Source of the DNA: Planococcus halocryophilus
GTDB taxonomy: Bacteria > Bacillota > Bacilli > Bacillales_A > Planococcaceae
Assembly (NCBI RefSeq): GCF_001687585.2
Contig: NZ_CP016537.2
Coordinates: 2,266,001-2,330,000, forward strand
Reading direction: 5' to 3'
DNA length: 64,000 nucleotides
Below the pieces are notes generated by a model that worked only from the letters and a program-made list of their open reading frames with translations, did not search any database and was not told where the DNA came from. Position 1 is the stretch's first letter, and each line of letters opens with the position of its first letter. Below are positions 55,570 through 64,000 of the stretch, one piece after another. A program made the translations under genes and the position numbers.

Positions 55570-56383
55570 CCCATCGCGCCCATTATATCTCGTTCCTTAT
55601 TATTTATGGATTGCTTTATTTGTAATCACACCAATTGCGTTGATTTTTTATTTTTCTTTTTTAGATTTGACAGGAACTTTTACATTAGAAAATTATAAAA
55701 ACTTCTTTTCCTCTGTTTATTTGCGTATGACTTTAAGTTCTTTCTGGTACGCATTTTTGATTACATTAATTACCATCATCATTGCTTATCCGACAGCTTA
55801 TTGGTTAACAAAGACCAAACATAAACAGCTATGGCTATTGTTAATCATTATTCCTTCGTGGATTAATCTATTATTGAAGGCTTATGCATTTATCGGGATA
55901 TTCGGCTTATACGGCCCTGCTAATAAACTATTGCATGCGATAGGAGCAGGTCCTTGGCAAATTTTGTTTACTGACTTTAGTTTTATCTTTGTTGCTGTTT
56001 ATATTTTCATTCCATTTATGGTATTGCCGATTTTCAATTCACTAGACAAAATCAATCCAGCATTAGTCGATGCATCCCGTGATTTAGGCGCTTCTTCTTT
56101 CACTACATTTAGACGTGTGATTTTCCCGTTAGCGATCAACGGCGTTAAATCAGGCGTACAAGCTGTATTCATCCCGGCCCTTTCGCTATTTGTTATCACG
56201 CGTTTAATTGCGGGAAATAAGGTTATTACGCTTGGCACAGCGATTGAGCAGCAATTTCTCGTAACGCAAAATTGGGGCATGGGGTCCACCATTGCTGTAT
56301 TTTTGATTTTGTTTATGGTTATTATCATGATGCTAACCGGTCAGAAAGAAAAAGGAGGCTCTCTTAATGGCAAAACTAAGTAA
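55559..56383 (+). CDS. potB: Spermidine/putrescine ABC transporter permease PotB
   Basis: 274-residue permease with six predicted helices and the EAA loop [26 protein letters not shown]. Start [14 protein letters not shown] at 55559, inside the end of potA; the longer frame from 55505 lies within potA. It overlaps potC by 17 bp. Confidence 0.93.
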   Translation: MKDNPSRPLYLVPYYLWIALFVITPIALIFYFSFLDLTGTFTLENYKNFFSSVYLRMTLSSFWYAFLITLITIIIAYPTAYWLTKTKHKQLWLLLIIIPSWINLLLKAYAFIGIFGLYGPANKLLHAIGAGPWQILFTDFSFIFVAVYIFIPFMVLPIFNSLDKINPALVDASRDLGASSFTTFRRVIFPLAINGVKSGVQAVFIPALSLFVITRLIAGNKVITLGTAIEQQFLVTQNWGMGSTIAVFLILFMVIIMMLTGQKEKGGSLNGKTK

Positions 56384-57173
56384 ACTAGCAAAAATCTACT
56401 TGGCACTTGTCTTTGCTATTTTGTATGCGCCGATTTTCTATCTGATTTTTTATTCGTTTAATAGCGGCGGAACTATGTCTAGCTTTGAGGGTTTTACGTT
56501 AGAACATTACGGAGCGGTCTTTAATGACACACGTTTATTAATTATTTTAATGAACACTGTGATTATTGCGTTATTGTCGTCTCTCTTTTCAACGGCTATC
56601 GGGGTGTTAGGTGCTATTGGAATCGTATTTTTGAGAAATCGTCAAACACGCAATGCAGTTTTGTCACTGAATACGATTTTGATAGTGAGTCCCGATGTTA
56701 TCATTGGTGCATCGTTCCTTATTTTGTTCACAATGATTGGCATTAAACTTGGCTTTGCATCTGTCTTAATCTCCCACATCGCTTTTAGTATTCCGATTGT
56801 GGTTATTATGGTATTGCCAAAGTTGCAAGAAATGAGTACGTCATTGATTGATGCGGCAACTGACTTAGGCGCATCAAAACGAGATATTTTAACACGCGTC
56901 ATTATTCCGTATATTAAGCCTGGGATTTTCGCTGGATTTTTCCTTGCATTAACTTACTCATTAGATGATTTTGCGGTGACGTTCTTTGTTACAGGTAACG
57001 GGTTCTCGACGTTGTCGATTGAAATTTACTCAATGGCAAGAGCCGGTATTACACTAACGATTAATGCACTTTCCGCTTTAATATTCGTTGTTACTCTTGG
57101 ACTGGTTCTTGGCTATTACTTCTTTACTCAACGTACAGGTCAATCCCCTGGAACTAGAGGTGCAAAGCTATGA
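56367..57173 (+). CDS. potC: Spermidine/putrescine ABC transporter permease PotC
   Basis: 268-residue permease, six helices, EAA loop DAATDLGASKRDILTRVIIPYIKPGI. ATG at 56367 eight bases after AAGGAGG, which lies in potB. It overlaps potD by 4 bp (ATGA). Confidence 0.93.
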   Translation: MAKLSKLAKIYLALVFAILYAPIFYLIFYSFNSGGTMSSFEGFTLEHYGAVFNDTRLLIILMNTVIIALLSSLFSTAIGVLGAIGIVFLRNRQTRNAVLSLNTILIVSPDVIIGASFLILFTMIGIKLGFASVLISHIAFSIPIVVIMVLPKLQEMSTSLIDAATDLGASKRDILTRVIIPYIKPGIFAGFFLALTYSLDDFAVTFFVTGNGFSTLSIEIYSMARAGITLTINALSALIFVVTLGLVLGYYFFTQRTGQSPGTRGAKL

Positions 57174-58246
57174 AAGAAATTACTAGAGCAGCAATAGCCA
57201 TACTCTTGATATCAGGCATATTACTGTATGTCGTCAACGTCTTGGAAAAAAGCTCAACAACTTCTGGTGGCGGCACTATTTCCGTTTACAACTGGGGTGA
57301 ATATATTGATCCTGAACTAATTGACCAATTTGAAAAAGAAACCAATATTTCGGTCGTTTATGAAACCTTCGATTCAAATGAATCGATGATGACTAAAATT
57401 GAGCAAGGTGGCACGACTTACGATGTGGCCATGCCTTCTGAATACGCCATCGAAAAAATGAAAAATAATGACTTATTGCATCCAATTGACCATTCACTCG
57501 TTCCAAATTTAACAAATATCGATCCTTATTTTCTTGATCTGCCATTTGATCCAGGCAATGAATACTCGATTCCTTATTTCTGGGGAACGGTTGGAATTGC
57601 GTTCAATCCAACTTTACTTGAAGGTCAAACTTTTGAGAGCTGGGACGATTTATGGAACCCTTCACTGGAACAAGAAGTTATTCTCGTCGATAGTGCGCGT
57701 GAAATTATTGGTCTTGGCTTAAATAGTCTTGGTTATTCATTAAACTCGACTAATGTGGATGAGTTGCGAGAAGCAACAGATAAGTTAAAAACTATGGGTC
57801 CTAATGTTAAGGCCATTATCGGCGATGAAATTGTTGAACTGATGCGTCGTGAGGAAGCTGCCGTTGCGGTTACTTGGTCTGGGCAAGCAGCCGATATGAT
57901 GTGGATCAATGAAGACATCGATTACTCTGTACCTAAAGAAGGATCAAATTTATGGTTTGATAATATGATTATTCCGAAGACAGCAGGAAATATTGAAGGT
58001 GCTCATGCTTTCATTAATTTCATGTTAGACCCAGAAGTTGCAGCTCAAAATGCAGATTATGTAGGTTACTCTACACCTAATGAAAAAGCCGTCACCTTAA
58101 TGGATCCTGAAGTAACTGAAGATGAGCGTTTTTATCCGCCAGTAGAACTCCGAGAGCGTTTAGAAGTATATGAGAATTTAGGTCTTGAGATGCTGGGGAC
58201 TTATAACGAATTATTTTTAGAATTTAAAATGGACATGGACAACTGA
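57170..58246 (+). CDS. potD: Spermidine/putrescine-binding protein PotD
   Basis: Extracellular substrate-binding protein, 358 residues, type-2 periplasmic fold. Mature-part start ISVYNWGEYIDPELIDQFEKE and YETFDSNESMMTKIEQGGTTYDV are classic PotD blocks. The N-terminus has one hydrophobic helix (about 8-25) but no Cys, so it is held by an uncleaved anchor rather than lipid. Acidic and aromatic ligand positions seem present (WSGQAADMMW). Confidence 0.92.
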   Translation: MKEITRAAIAILLISGILLYVVNVLEKSSTTSGGGTISVYNWGEYIDPELIDQFEKETNISVVYETFDSNESMMTKIEQGGTTYDVAMPSEYAIEKMKNNDLLHPIDHSLVPNLTNIDPYFLDLPFDPGNEYSIPYFWGTVGIAFNPTLLEGQTFESWDDLWNPSLEQEVILVDSAREIIGLGLNSLGYSLNSTNVDELREATDKLKTMGPNVKAIIGDEIVELMRREEAAVAVTWSGQAADMMWINEDIDYSVPKEGSNLWFDNMIIPKTAGNIEGAHAFINFMLDPEVAAQNADYVGYSTPNEKAVTLMDPEVTEDERFYPPVELRERLEVYENLGLEMLGTYNELFLEFKMDMDN

Positions 58247-58275
58247 CAGGCAGAACGTTTGCCTGTTTTTTTTAT
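58246..58275 (+). terminator. Terminator of the pot operon
   Basis: ACAGGCA pairs with TGCCTGT around a 7-nt loop, followed by T7 and more. It begins at the potD stop. Confidence 0.9.
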
Positions 58276-58352
58276 TTGTTTTAAGGTATAGTATGTAGAT
58301 TCTATACGCTAAAATTTAGTGAAGCGAAATAATTACGAAAGAAGGTCTCTTA

Positions 58353-59543
58353 ATGGCCATAAAATCAAATAAATATGCTCTTTATGTGTTGATGTTCAAT
58401 ATGTTCATCGCCATGAGTGGGATTGGATTAATCATTCCAATTATGCCTGCCTACTTAGATACATTTGGAGTTGCTGGTCAAGCTCTTGGTACCTTAATTG
58501 CCACATTTGCCTTAGCTCAATTCTTATTCTCTCCTCTTTCCGGTAAACTTTCGGATAAACATGGACGAAAAAAATTAATCATTTTCGGGTTAATTGTTTT
58601 TGGTTTATCACAGCTAGCATTCGGATTAGCTTCTCATTTATGGATACTCTACGTTGCTCGCTTTTTTAGTGGCATAGGTGCCGCTTTCTTAATCCCTCCT
58701 ATGATGGCATTTGTTGCAGATATCACGACTTATGAAGAACGAGGCAAAGGCATGGGCCTTCTCGGTGCTTCAATGTCTTTAGGTTTTATGATTGGACCTG
58801 GTATCGGTGGATTTTTAGCCGAAGTTAGTATTCAGTTTCCATTTTATATCGCGACTTCTGTGGCATTAATCGCAGCTTTTATCTCTTTTGCAGTGTTGCC
58901 AAATGTCGTACCTACTATACAAGCAGCCGATGCAAAGTCTGAAAACCTGCTTCAACAGATGAAAAGATCGACTTATACCCCATACTTTGTCATGTTATTG
59001 GTGATGTTCATTTTCGCATTTGGATTATCCAACTTCCAATCGACAATCGCTTTGTATGCCGATAAGAAATTCGGTTTTACACCAAAAGAAATTGCGGTAT
59101 TAATCACAGTCGGCGGGTTTGTAGGAGTTGTTGTTCAAACCTTTGTCATCGACAAGCTCTTCAAGCGTTTTGGCGAGATGAAAGTGATTCTTGTTAATCT
59201 CTTAATCTCAGCTGCTGGGATGATTGGTATCTTATTTGTTAGTTCGTTTTGGGCAATTCTTTTAGTATCTGCGGTATTTTTCACAGCAGCTTCGTTGTTA
59301 CGTCCAGCCATTAATACCTTGATTTCGAAATTAGCAGGAGACGAACAAGGTTTTGCAGCTGGTATGAACAATGCCTATATGAGTCTTGGGAATATGTTTG
59401 GACCTGCACTCGCAGGGATTCTTTTCGATATCGACATGAGTTATCCTTATATTTTAGGAACAGCTATTTTAATCACATGTTTCTTTATCGCCAACACATG
59501 GTCCATGAGAAAACAACAACTTTTGGCTACAAGCCGGAGTTAA
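58353..59543 (+). CDS. MFS multidrug efflux transporter (NorA/Bmr-like)
   Basis: 396 residues, 12 predicted helices, drug:H+ antiporter-1 type. Motif A is GKLSDKHGRKKL and motif C is GASMSLGFMIGPGIGGFLAE. From memory the sequence is near NorA/Bmr of Gram-positive bacteria; the real substrate is unknown. A dyad GTATAG/CTATAC (58286-58307) lies upstream near the expected promoter. ATG at 58353 after AGAAGG. Confidence 0.85.
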   Translation: MAIKSNKYALYVLMFNMFIAMSGIGLIIPIMPAYLDTFGVAGQALGTLIATFALAQFLFSPLSGKLSDKHGRKKLIIFGLIVFGLSQLAFGLASHLWILYVARFFSGIGAAFLIPPMMAFVADITTYEERGKGMGLLGASMSLGFMIGPGIGGFLAEVSIQFPFYIATSVALIAAFISFAVLPNVVPTIQAADAKSENLLQQMKRSTYTPYFVMLLVMFIFAFGLSNFQSTIALYADKKFGFTPKEIAVLITVGGFVGVVVQTFVIDKLFKRFGEMKVILVNLLISAAGMIGILFVSSFWAILLVSAVFFTAASLLRPAINTLISKLAGDEQGFAAGMNNAYMSLGNMFGPALAGILFDIDMSYPYILGTAILITCFFIANTWSMRKQQLLATSRS

Positions 59544-59552
59544 GAACTAGAC

Positions 59553-59593
59553 AAAAAAGTAGCTCAGACCAAAAGGTCTGAGCTACTTTTTTA
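59553..59593. terminator. Bidirectional terminator between the MFS gene and the VWA cluster
   Basis: A perfect 18-bp stem AAAAAAGTAGCTCAGACC/GGTCTGAGCTACTTTTTT around AAAA. Confidence 0.93.
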
Positions 59594-59624
59594 GTTAAAA
59601 TAAGATAATAGCTACTTAAGAACG

Positions 59625-62198
59625 TTATTTCTTCTTTTTCGCTTTTATTAATTGATCAATCGCTCCGTGTGAATCGGACTCTTCTTTTATGGCATTTTGT
59701 TTCAACCTAGGAACTGTCAAACCAAATCGTCTGAGTGTGATGTCGGTAAAGAATAGTAGCATTGCAATAAATAACAACAGCAGCTGAATCGAACGAATAG
59801 AACCACTAGTATAAGACATATCGCGGAATGACTCATCAAGTGTCTCTAATAGCTGTCCACCTGTACGCTCAGTTAGCGTTGTCATTAAAGATATGTTTGC
59901 ATCTGCGACTTTAAATTCATCGCCATAAGGGATGGTCAGGCCTATTTTGTAAGCTGCTCCAGTTTCATTACTAATGCTAAAAAAGATCAATCCTGGTGGA
60001 GTATCTATTTTCACATCTACTTGTCCTGGAGCTACAGGTTCCGTTTGTAGCGGGATCTCGTTACCTTGTTCATCAACTGCAGTAACCGTCAAAATTGCTG
60101 AGCTATTTGTAGGATCTTCAATCGAATAAACGCCTTGTTCTTTGCGAACTACTGAAAAAGGAATTTCTTCAAATGATGGCAATAATTCAGCAGCGCTTTG
60201 GTTCCAAAAATCGGACCAGTTCGACCAGCTTTGAAAATCTCCGCTCCATGCTCCGCTTCCAGATGTATAGGCAATTGTTTTGCCGAGTCCGTAGTTCCAG
60301 CTCGCAAGTATTGGATCTTCTTCCTCACTTTCAAGAGCAACGGATGCTGTGCTTTTTGCAGTTGTTGCAATATACGTATTTAATTGGGGGACACCATTTG
60401 CAAATAAATTATTCCATTGACTATCATAAACAATAGGGTAAAACGGTTCGTCGACGATATAAGTTCGTGACATCATAATGGTCTCTCTTGATAAAATTGC
60501 CGGAATTGTCGTGGCATCTGTTACATCGTAAAATCGACCGTTACCAGTAGCTGCTAATTGTTCGAGTAAGTTTCGATCTGCATCTTGACCAATAGAAACG
60601 GTCGACAATGTAATGTTATGGTCTTTTCCATTTTCGATTAATGCATCATAATCATTAGACGTTGAAGATTGACCATCTGTTAACAGGATAATATGTTTTC
60701 GTTGCAATTCCAAATCCTCAAGTTCACTATAGGCTTGTTCTAACGACCGGTAAATTTCAGTACCCCCACCTGGTGTAATACTTAAAATTTTATCTGCAGC
60801 TTTTTTCGGGTCGTCCACTTTTCCAGTCGGTAAAATTTCCCACGGTTGGTCGTCAAAAGCGATGACTCCTAACGTATCATCGGGACGCAAAAGCTCAACA
60901 GACCTAGCAGCTGCTTCTTTAGCTAGCTCCATCTTCAACCCCATCATGCTTCCTGACCGATCCATGACAATCATTAAACCAAGCGAAGGCAATTCGTGCT
61001 TGCCTTTCACTTCCATTTCTACTGGCAATAAACGTTCGATTGGTGTTTTAAAATAACCACCAAGACCAAAACTTTGATCCCCACCGACCATCATAAAACC
61101 AACACCAAATTGCCTTACTGCTTGTTCAATAATCGCCATTTGCTGCTCCCCAATAGCTGTTCCTGATACATTATCAAAAATAATTGAGTCATAGCGGAGC
61201 ATAGCAGAAAGACTACTCGGCAATTGCGTTGAAGTGAGTTCTGTTACACGTAAATTTTCTGTATCTAATAACGTCGGAATTGGACTCGGTTCGCCACCAT
61301 TCACTACTAAAACTTCTGGATTCCCAGCAACTTCTGTAATACTAAACAATGTATTGTTTTCAAGATACGAGTCTTTTTCCGTCTCTAAACGCACTTCGTA
61401 TTTTTGAAGGCCTTCAACGTTCGCAGGATACGAATAACTATAAACATTCTGACCTTCGAGCACGTCGATTTCTTGAACATCTAAATCTACATCATTAGCG
61501 GAGAAAATTAATTTTGCCTTGGCTTCTTTATCTGAATCCACAGCAATTGTAAAAGATTGAGCTTCTCCTAAAAATGCACGAGACGGTGTTTCAAAACGAC
61601 TGATCGCCATATCATTTTTGGTAATTTGTTCAATTGGCCATATATCTACTTGAAGTCGATCAGACTGCAAGCGATTTAAACTTTCAATTGCAGATGATTG
61701 TGTTTCATTGCCATCCGTTAAAATGACTAATCGTGTCGCCAAGTCGGTATCTCCACTATTTGAAGCGAGCTCTAACGCACGTGCAATATTGGTGTTGCTA
61801 TTTTGACTAACACTTACTTCTGCAGGCAAAGTTTGAGGATTTTTTGTCATTGGTAAAAGACTTTGAAAATCTTCTGCAAACGTATAAACCGCAACTGATT
61901 GATGCTCTTTTTTTGCGCTTAATGCGTCTTCTACTGCTGCTGCCATCTCAGTTTCAAGTCCTTCAAGAGAAGCCGATCGATCCAATAAGAAAATAACTTG
62001 CTCTTCTTTTACCGGACTAAATAGCGATGGTGTAGCTAAAGCAAAGATCAGTAAAACGACTGCCGCAGTTCTAAGGAAAAAAATAATTTTCACTAGTTTA
62101 GAGCTAGCAGAAAAATTTCTGAGGGCAAACCAGCCAAAATAGATGATGGCCGGGATGAGTAATAATAGCCAAATTGGATTACCGAGTTGTAATTCCAC
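59625..62198 (-). CDS. Membrane protein with two VWA domains and a GATase1-like domain
   Basis: 857 residues. Order: two N-terminal helices (about 7-26 and 40-60), VWA domain 1 (MIDAS at Asp73 in LLDRSAS), a beta-rich part, a glutamine-amidotransferase-like segment (about 335-395, IIFDNVSG, FMMVGGDQSFGLGGY), VWA domain 2 (MIDAS at Asp413 in VMDRSGSMMG, LTDGQSS), and a C-terminal helix (about 800-820) with a basic tail. It probably binds partner proteins in a metal-dependent way. The GTG at 62198 is chosen because GGGAGGTG lies seven bases before; it overlaps the upstream gene by 20 bp. Confidence 0.85.
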   Translation of the reverse strand: MELQLGNPIWLLLLIPAIIYFGWFALRNFSASSKLVKIIFFLRTAAVVLLIFALATPSLFSPVKEEQVIFLLDRSASLEGLETEMAAAVEDALSAKKEHQSVAVYTFAEDFQSLLPMTKNPQTLPAEVSVSQNSNTNIARALELASNSGDTDLATRLVILTDGNETQSSAIESLNRLQSDRLQVDIWPIEQITKNDMAISRFETPSRAFLGEAQSFTIAVDSDKEAKAKLIFSANDVDLDVQEIDVLEGQNVYSYSYPANVEGLQKYEVRLETEKDSYLENNTLFSITEVAGNPEVLVVNGGEPSPIPTLLDTENLRVTELTSTQLPSSLSAMLRYDSIIFDNVSGTAIGEQQMAIIEQAVRQFGVGFMMVGGDQSFGLGGYFKTPIERLLPVEMEVKGKHELPSLGLMIVMDRSGSMMGLKMELAKEAAARSVELLRPDDTLGVIAFDDQPWEILPTGKVDDPKKAADKILSITPGGGTEIYRSLEQAYSELEDLELQRKHIILLTDGQSSTSNDYDALIENGKDHNITLSTVSIGQDADRNLLEQLAATGNGRFYDVTDATTIPAILSRETIMMSRTYIVDEPFYPIVYDSQWNNLFANGVPQLNTYIATTAKSTASVALESEEEDPILASWNYGLGKTIAYTSGSGAWSGDFQSWSNWSDFWNQSAAELLPSFEEIPFSVVRKEQGVYSIEDPTNSSAILTVTAVDEQGNEIPLQTEPVAPGQVDVKIDTPPGLIFFSISNETGAAYKIGLTIPYGDEFKVADANISLMTTLTERTGGQLLETLDESFRDMSYTSGSIRSIQLLLLFIAMLLFFTDITLRRFGLTVPRLKQNAIKEESDSHGAIDQLIKAKKKK

Positions 62199-63912
62199 GG
62201 CGGTACACCTCCCATTCCACAACAACTAACAGCAAAATCAGTCCGATTAGAAACGGCACAAAAGAAAAGCGAACCATATCTTGCACAGCTTCTACTTGTC
62301 CCATTTTATAAGTCGAACCAGCAGAAAGCGTCTTTTCTTGAGAATTTAGCTGTACAATCATCGTCATCTCTTTTTCATCACCCACTACTTTATAAATGCC
62401 AGGCTCAGCTGGTGCGATAAATGGGCCACTTCCTTCTATGTAAGAATGACTGTACATGCCCTCCCGAAAGATTTCCCATTCTCCTGTTTTTGAAGCTAAC
62501 GAGACAGACCGGTGTTCATTAGGTTGGAAATATCCGAGAAATTCCGCATCTCCGGATAAACTTTCCATCGCACTCCATAAAAACAAAGGAAATGATGGAG
62601 ATAGTGGCCAGTCTGTCAACTGGACATCTGTCAGCACGACAATATCACCTTTGGGAGAAACTTGAATAAACGGGTGGTCGTCAATCGTCGCGATCGTTTC
62701 ATAGCTTTCAAAAGGAGGATATAGTTGTGATACATAAATCTCATCTAAAGAAGCATAAGTAAAAAGCGGATGTCCCTTTGTTTCGATTTGTCCTGCTACT
62801 TTAAATGGATTTTCATCATTACGACCAAACAATAAAATCGGTGTTGGCCCCTCGAGTAAATCACGTTGATTTGTCACGAGTGGCACTCCTGAATCGGGCT
62901 TTAATTGGCTCGACTCTAACAACGTAACATCTAGAGATAATGAACGAAAACCACTTGCGATTAACTCATGTAACGCCGACTCAATCGCGACTTCTCGTAC
63001 AGGTGGGGCTAAATAAGTCGCCATCGTGTTGTCAGTGGAATAGTCATCTGCCACTTCTACTGTCGCTTGCCATAGCATATCATCTGGTAAATCTTCAAAT
63101 GGCACAAGCCGTTCTTCAGAAGCTGCCAGCTCTACATCGACCTCTTTTTCCACACTACCACTTGATAGACGTACAGTTGCAGGTAAAGCTTCTTCACTAT
63201 TATTTACTAACTGAACAATTCCGCGTGTTCCATTATCCATTTTTGAAAGACCAAATTGACGGATTGACACATTTCGCAAAGTTTCCGTAAAACCATGTAT
63301 GTGATAGCTTTGACCGGTTTTATTGGCGAACACAGAGCGGTCTAAGCTATCTGTAAATATATGAATAATCGTGGAATCATTAACCGCCAATGTATCCGCA
63401 AATAAAATCGTCTGCTCGATTTCAGCTTTTTCAAAGCTTACCGCTAATTGATCGATGGCTTTATCGACTTGCTCAAGATCTTGCTCATTACGAATGACCA
63501 CTTTCGGACTGATACCAGTTGTAACAATTGTCACTGGTTTTCCACCAGCTTGTGCAGCTAAGTTTTTCATGTTTTGTTGCTGTTGTTCAAAATGAGTAGG
63601 TGCACCCGCAAGCATCGTCGCTGACGTATCTACCACAAAAATGAAATCATTGCCCGCTAAAGTTTCTGATTCACTAAAAGGTTCGATTAACGCTAACACA
63701 CAAAAGAGCAGCGCCGCCAATTGTAAATAAAACAATAGATGATGCTGCAGTTTTTTTAAATACGGAGAAGCTTGCAGTTCTCTCATACGTTCTTGCCAGA
63801 ATAACGTTGAAGACACCTGCTGGTCTTTGTATTTTTTTCTAAAAAAATAATAGAGAATAACGGCTAGCGGCATAACTGCTGTCCAGATCATTCCCCAATT
63901 TGATGCTCTCAT
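62179..63912 (-). CDS. BatA-like membrane protein with VWA domain
   Basis: 577 residues. The N-terminal BatA-type region has two helices (about 6-23 and 58-76) around a basic loop, then a VWA domain with MIDAS VVDTSAT (Asp95), beta-rich middle and C-terminal helix (about 548-568). Such proteins occur next to MoxR ATPase and DUF58 genes, usually as a chaperone-like or metal-insertion system. Coupled to the next VWA gene by a 20-bp overlap. ATG at 63912. Confidence 0.82.
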   Translation of the reverse strand: MRASNWGMIWTAVMPLAVILYYFFRKKYKDQQVSSTLFWQERMRELQASPYLKKLQHHLLFYLQLAALLFCVLALIEPFSESETLAGNDFIFVVDTSATMLAGAPTHFEQQQQNMKNLAAQAGGKPVTIVTTGISPKVVIRNEQDLEQVDKAIDQLAVSFEKAEIEQTILFADTLAVNDSTIIHIFTDSLDRSVFANKTGQSYHIHGFTETLRNVSIRQFGLSKMDNGTRGIVQLVNNSEEALPATVRLSSGSVEKEVDVELAASEERLVPFEDLPDDMLWQATVEVADDYSTDNTMATYLAPPVREVAIESALHELIASGFRSLSLDVTLLESSQLKPDSGVPLVTNQRDLLEGPTPILLFGRNDENPFKVAGQIETKGHPLFTYASLDEIYVSQLYPPFESYETIATIDDHPFIQVSPKGDIVVLTDVQLTDWPLSPSFPLFLWSAMESLSGDAEFLGYFQPNEHRSVSLASKTGEWEIFREGMYSHSYIEGSGPFIAPAEPGIYKVVGDEKEMTMIVQLNSQEKTLSAGSTYKMGQVEAVQDMVRFSFVPFLIGLILLLVVVEWEVYRRGITTR

Positions 63913-63923
63913 GCCGCTTCACC

Positions 63924-64000
63924 TCATCCGATCCAATTTTTCCGTATCATTTGATGGAATAATACTTGCTCGATTCCATCTTCTACACGTAAAGCCATAT
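63924..64000 (-). CDS. 3' end of a gene, identity not determined
   Basis: An open frame from the window edge to TGA at 63924-63926, ending DGIEQVLFHQMIRKNWIG. It stops 11 bp before the BatA-like start and is thus probably in the same operon. Context (BatA-like and VWA genes) suggests a DUF58 or MoxR gene, but 25 residues do not allow assignment. Confidence 0.5.
   Translation of the reverse strand, partial: MALRVEDGIEQVLFHQMIRKNWIG

Noticed and set aside
59546-59556. ACTAGACAA after the MFS gene as a piece of the structured repeat
   Set aside because: Only about eight bases match the repeat end; chance is more likely.

Overview
The window is a compact, gene-dense stretch of a low-GC Gram-positive chromosome. 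Gene content and order follow the Bacillus subtilis segment that runs from rnjA/pdh/speA through typA, pycA and the cta cluster to the ylb genes and mraZ-rsmH-ftsL-pbpB. The proteins look like those of Planococcaceae. AT-rich intergenic DNA, strong AGGAGG-type ribosome binding sites and several GTG/TTG starts fit this. The best guess is Planococcus or a close relative (inference from recalled families and synteny; no search was run). The sporulation genes that B. subtilis keeps inside the ylb block are missing, which fits a non-spore-former.

Region by region: 1-2.8 kb is the start of the division/wall cluster (mraZ, rsmH, ftsL, pbpB cut by the window edge), with candidate MraZ boxes upstream. 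2.9-5.8 kb holds bshC (bacillithiol), a small membrane protein and a ketopantoate-reductase-like gene. 5.9-10 kb holds a three-gene acyl-CoA carboxylase set and a crotonase-fold gene. 10-18.2 kb is the ylb block: rpmF, ylbN, tmcAL, a SepM/YlbL protease, coaD, rsmD, ylbG, ylbF, a CAP-domain protein and others. 18.3-27.7 kb has yugN-like, ytvI-like, ctaM-ctaG and the cytochrome caa3 oxidase operon ctaBCDEF with divergent ctaA. 27.8-36.9 kb holds pyruvate carboxylase, ftsW, ylaN, ylaI, ylaH, typA and ylaF. 36.9-41.7 kb holds suhB-like, ykzI-like, yktB, yktA, a nitronate monooxygenase and speA. 41.9-47.8 kb holds a lipoprotein deacetylase and pdhABCD. 48-53.5 kb holds ykyA, def, a HAD phosphatase, a putative 23-residue basic peptide gene, rpoY-rnjA, ktrC and a Cys-rich protein. 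53.9-58.2 kb is a spermidine/putrescine operon (regulator-potABCD). 58.3-64 kb has an MFS exporter and part of a von Willebrand factor A (VWA) cluster.

The metabolic genes fit together: PDH and pyruvate carboxylase feed the TCA cycle, and the heme A/caa3 genes provide respiration. speA makes agmatine for polyamine synthesis and potABCD imports polyamines.

No phage, CRISPR array, rRNA or tRNA was recognised. The most unusual items are a tandem 122-bp structured repeat whose distant copy shows compensatory stem changes, an isolated transcription unit for a tiny cationic peptide, a 53-bp palindrome resembling two fused insertion-sequence ends inside a terminator, a bidirectional hairpin holding the stop codons of two convergent genes, and several dyads or phased repeats that look like operators.
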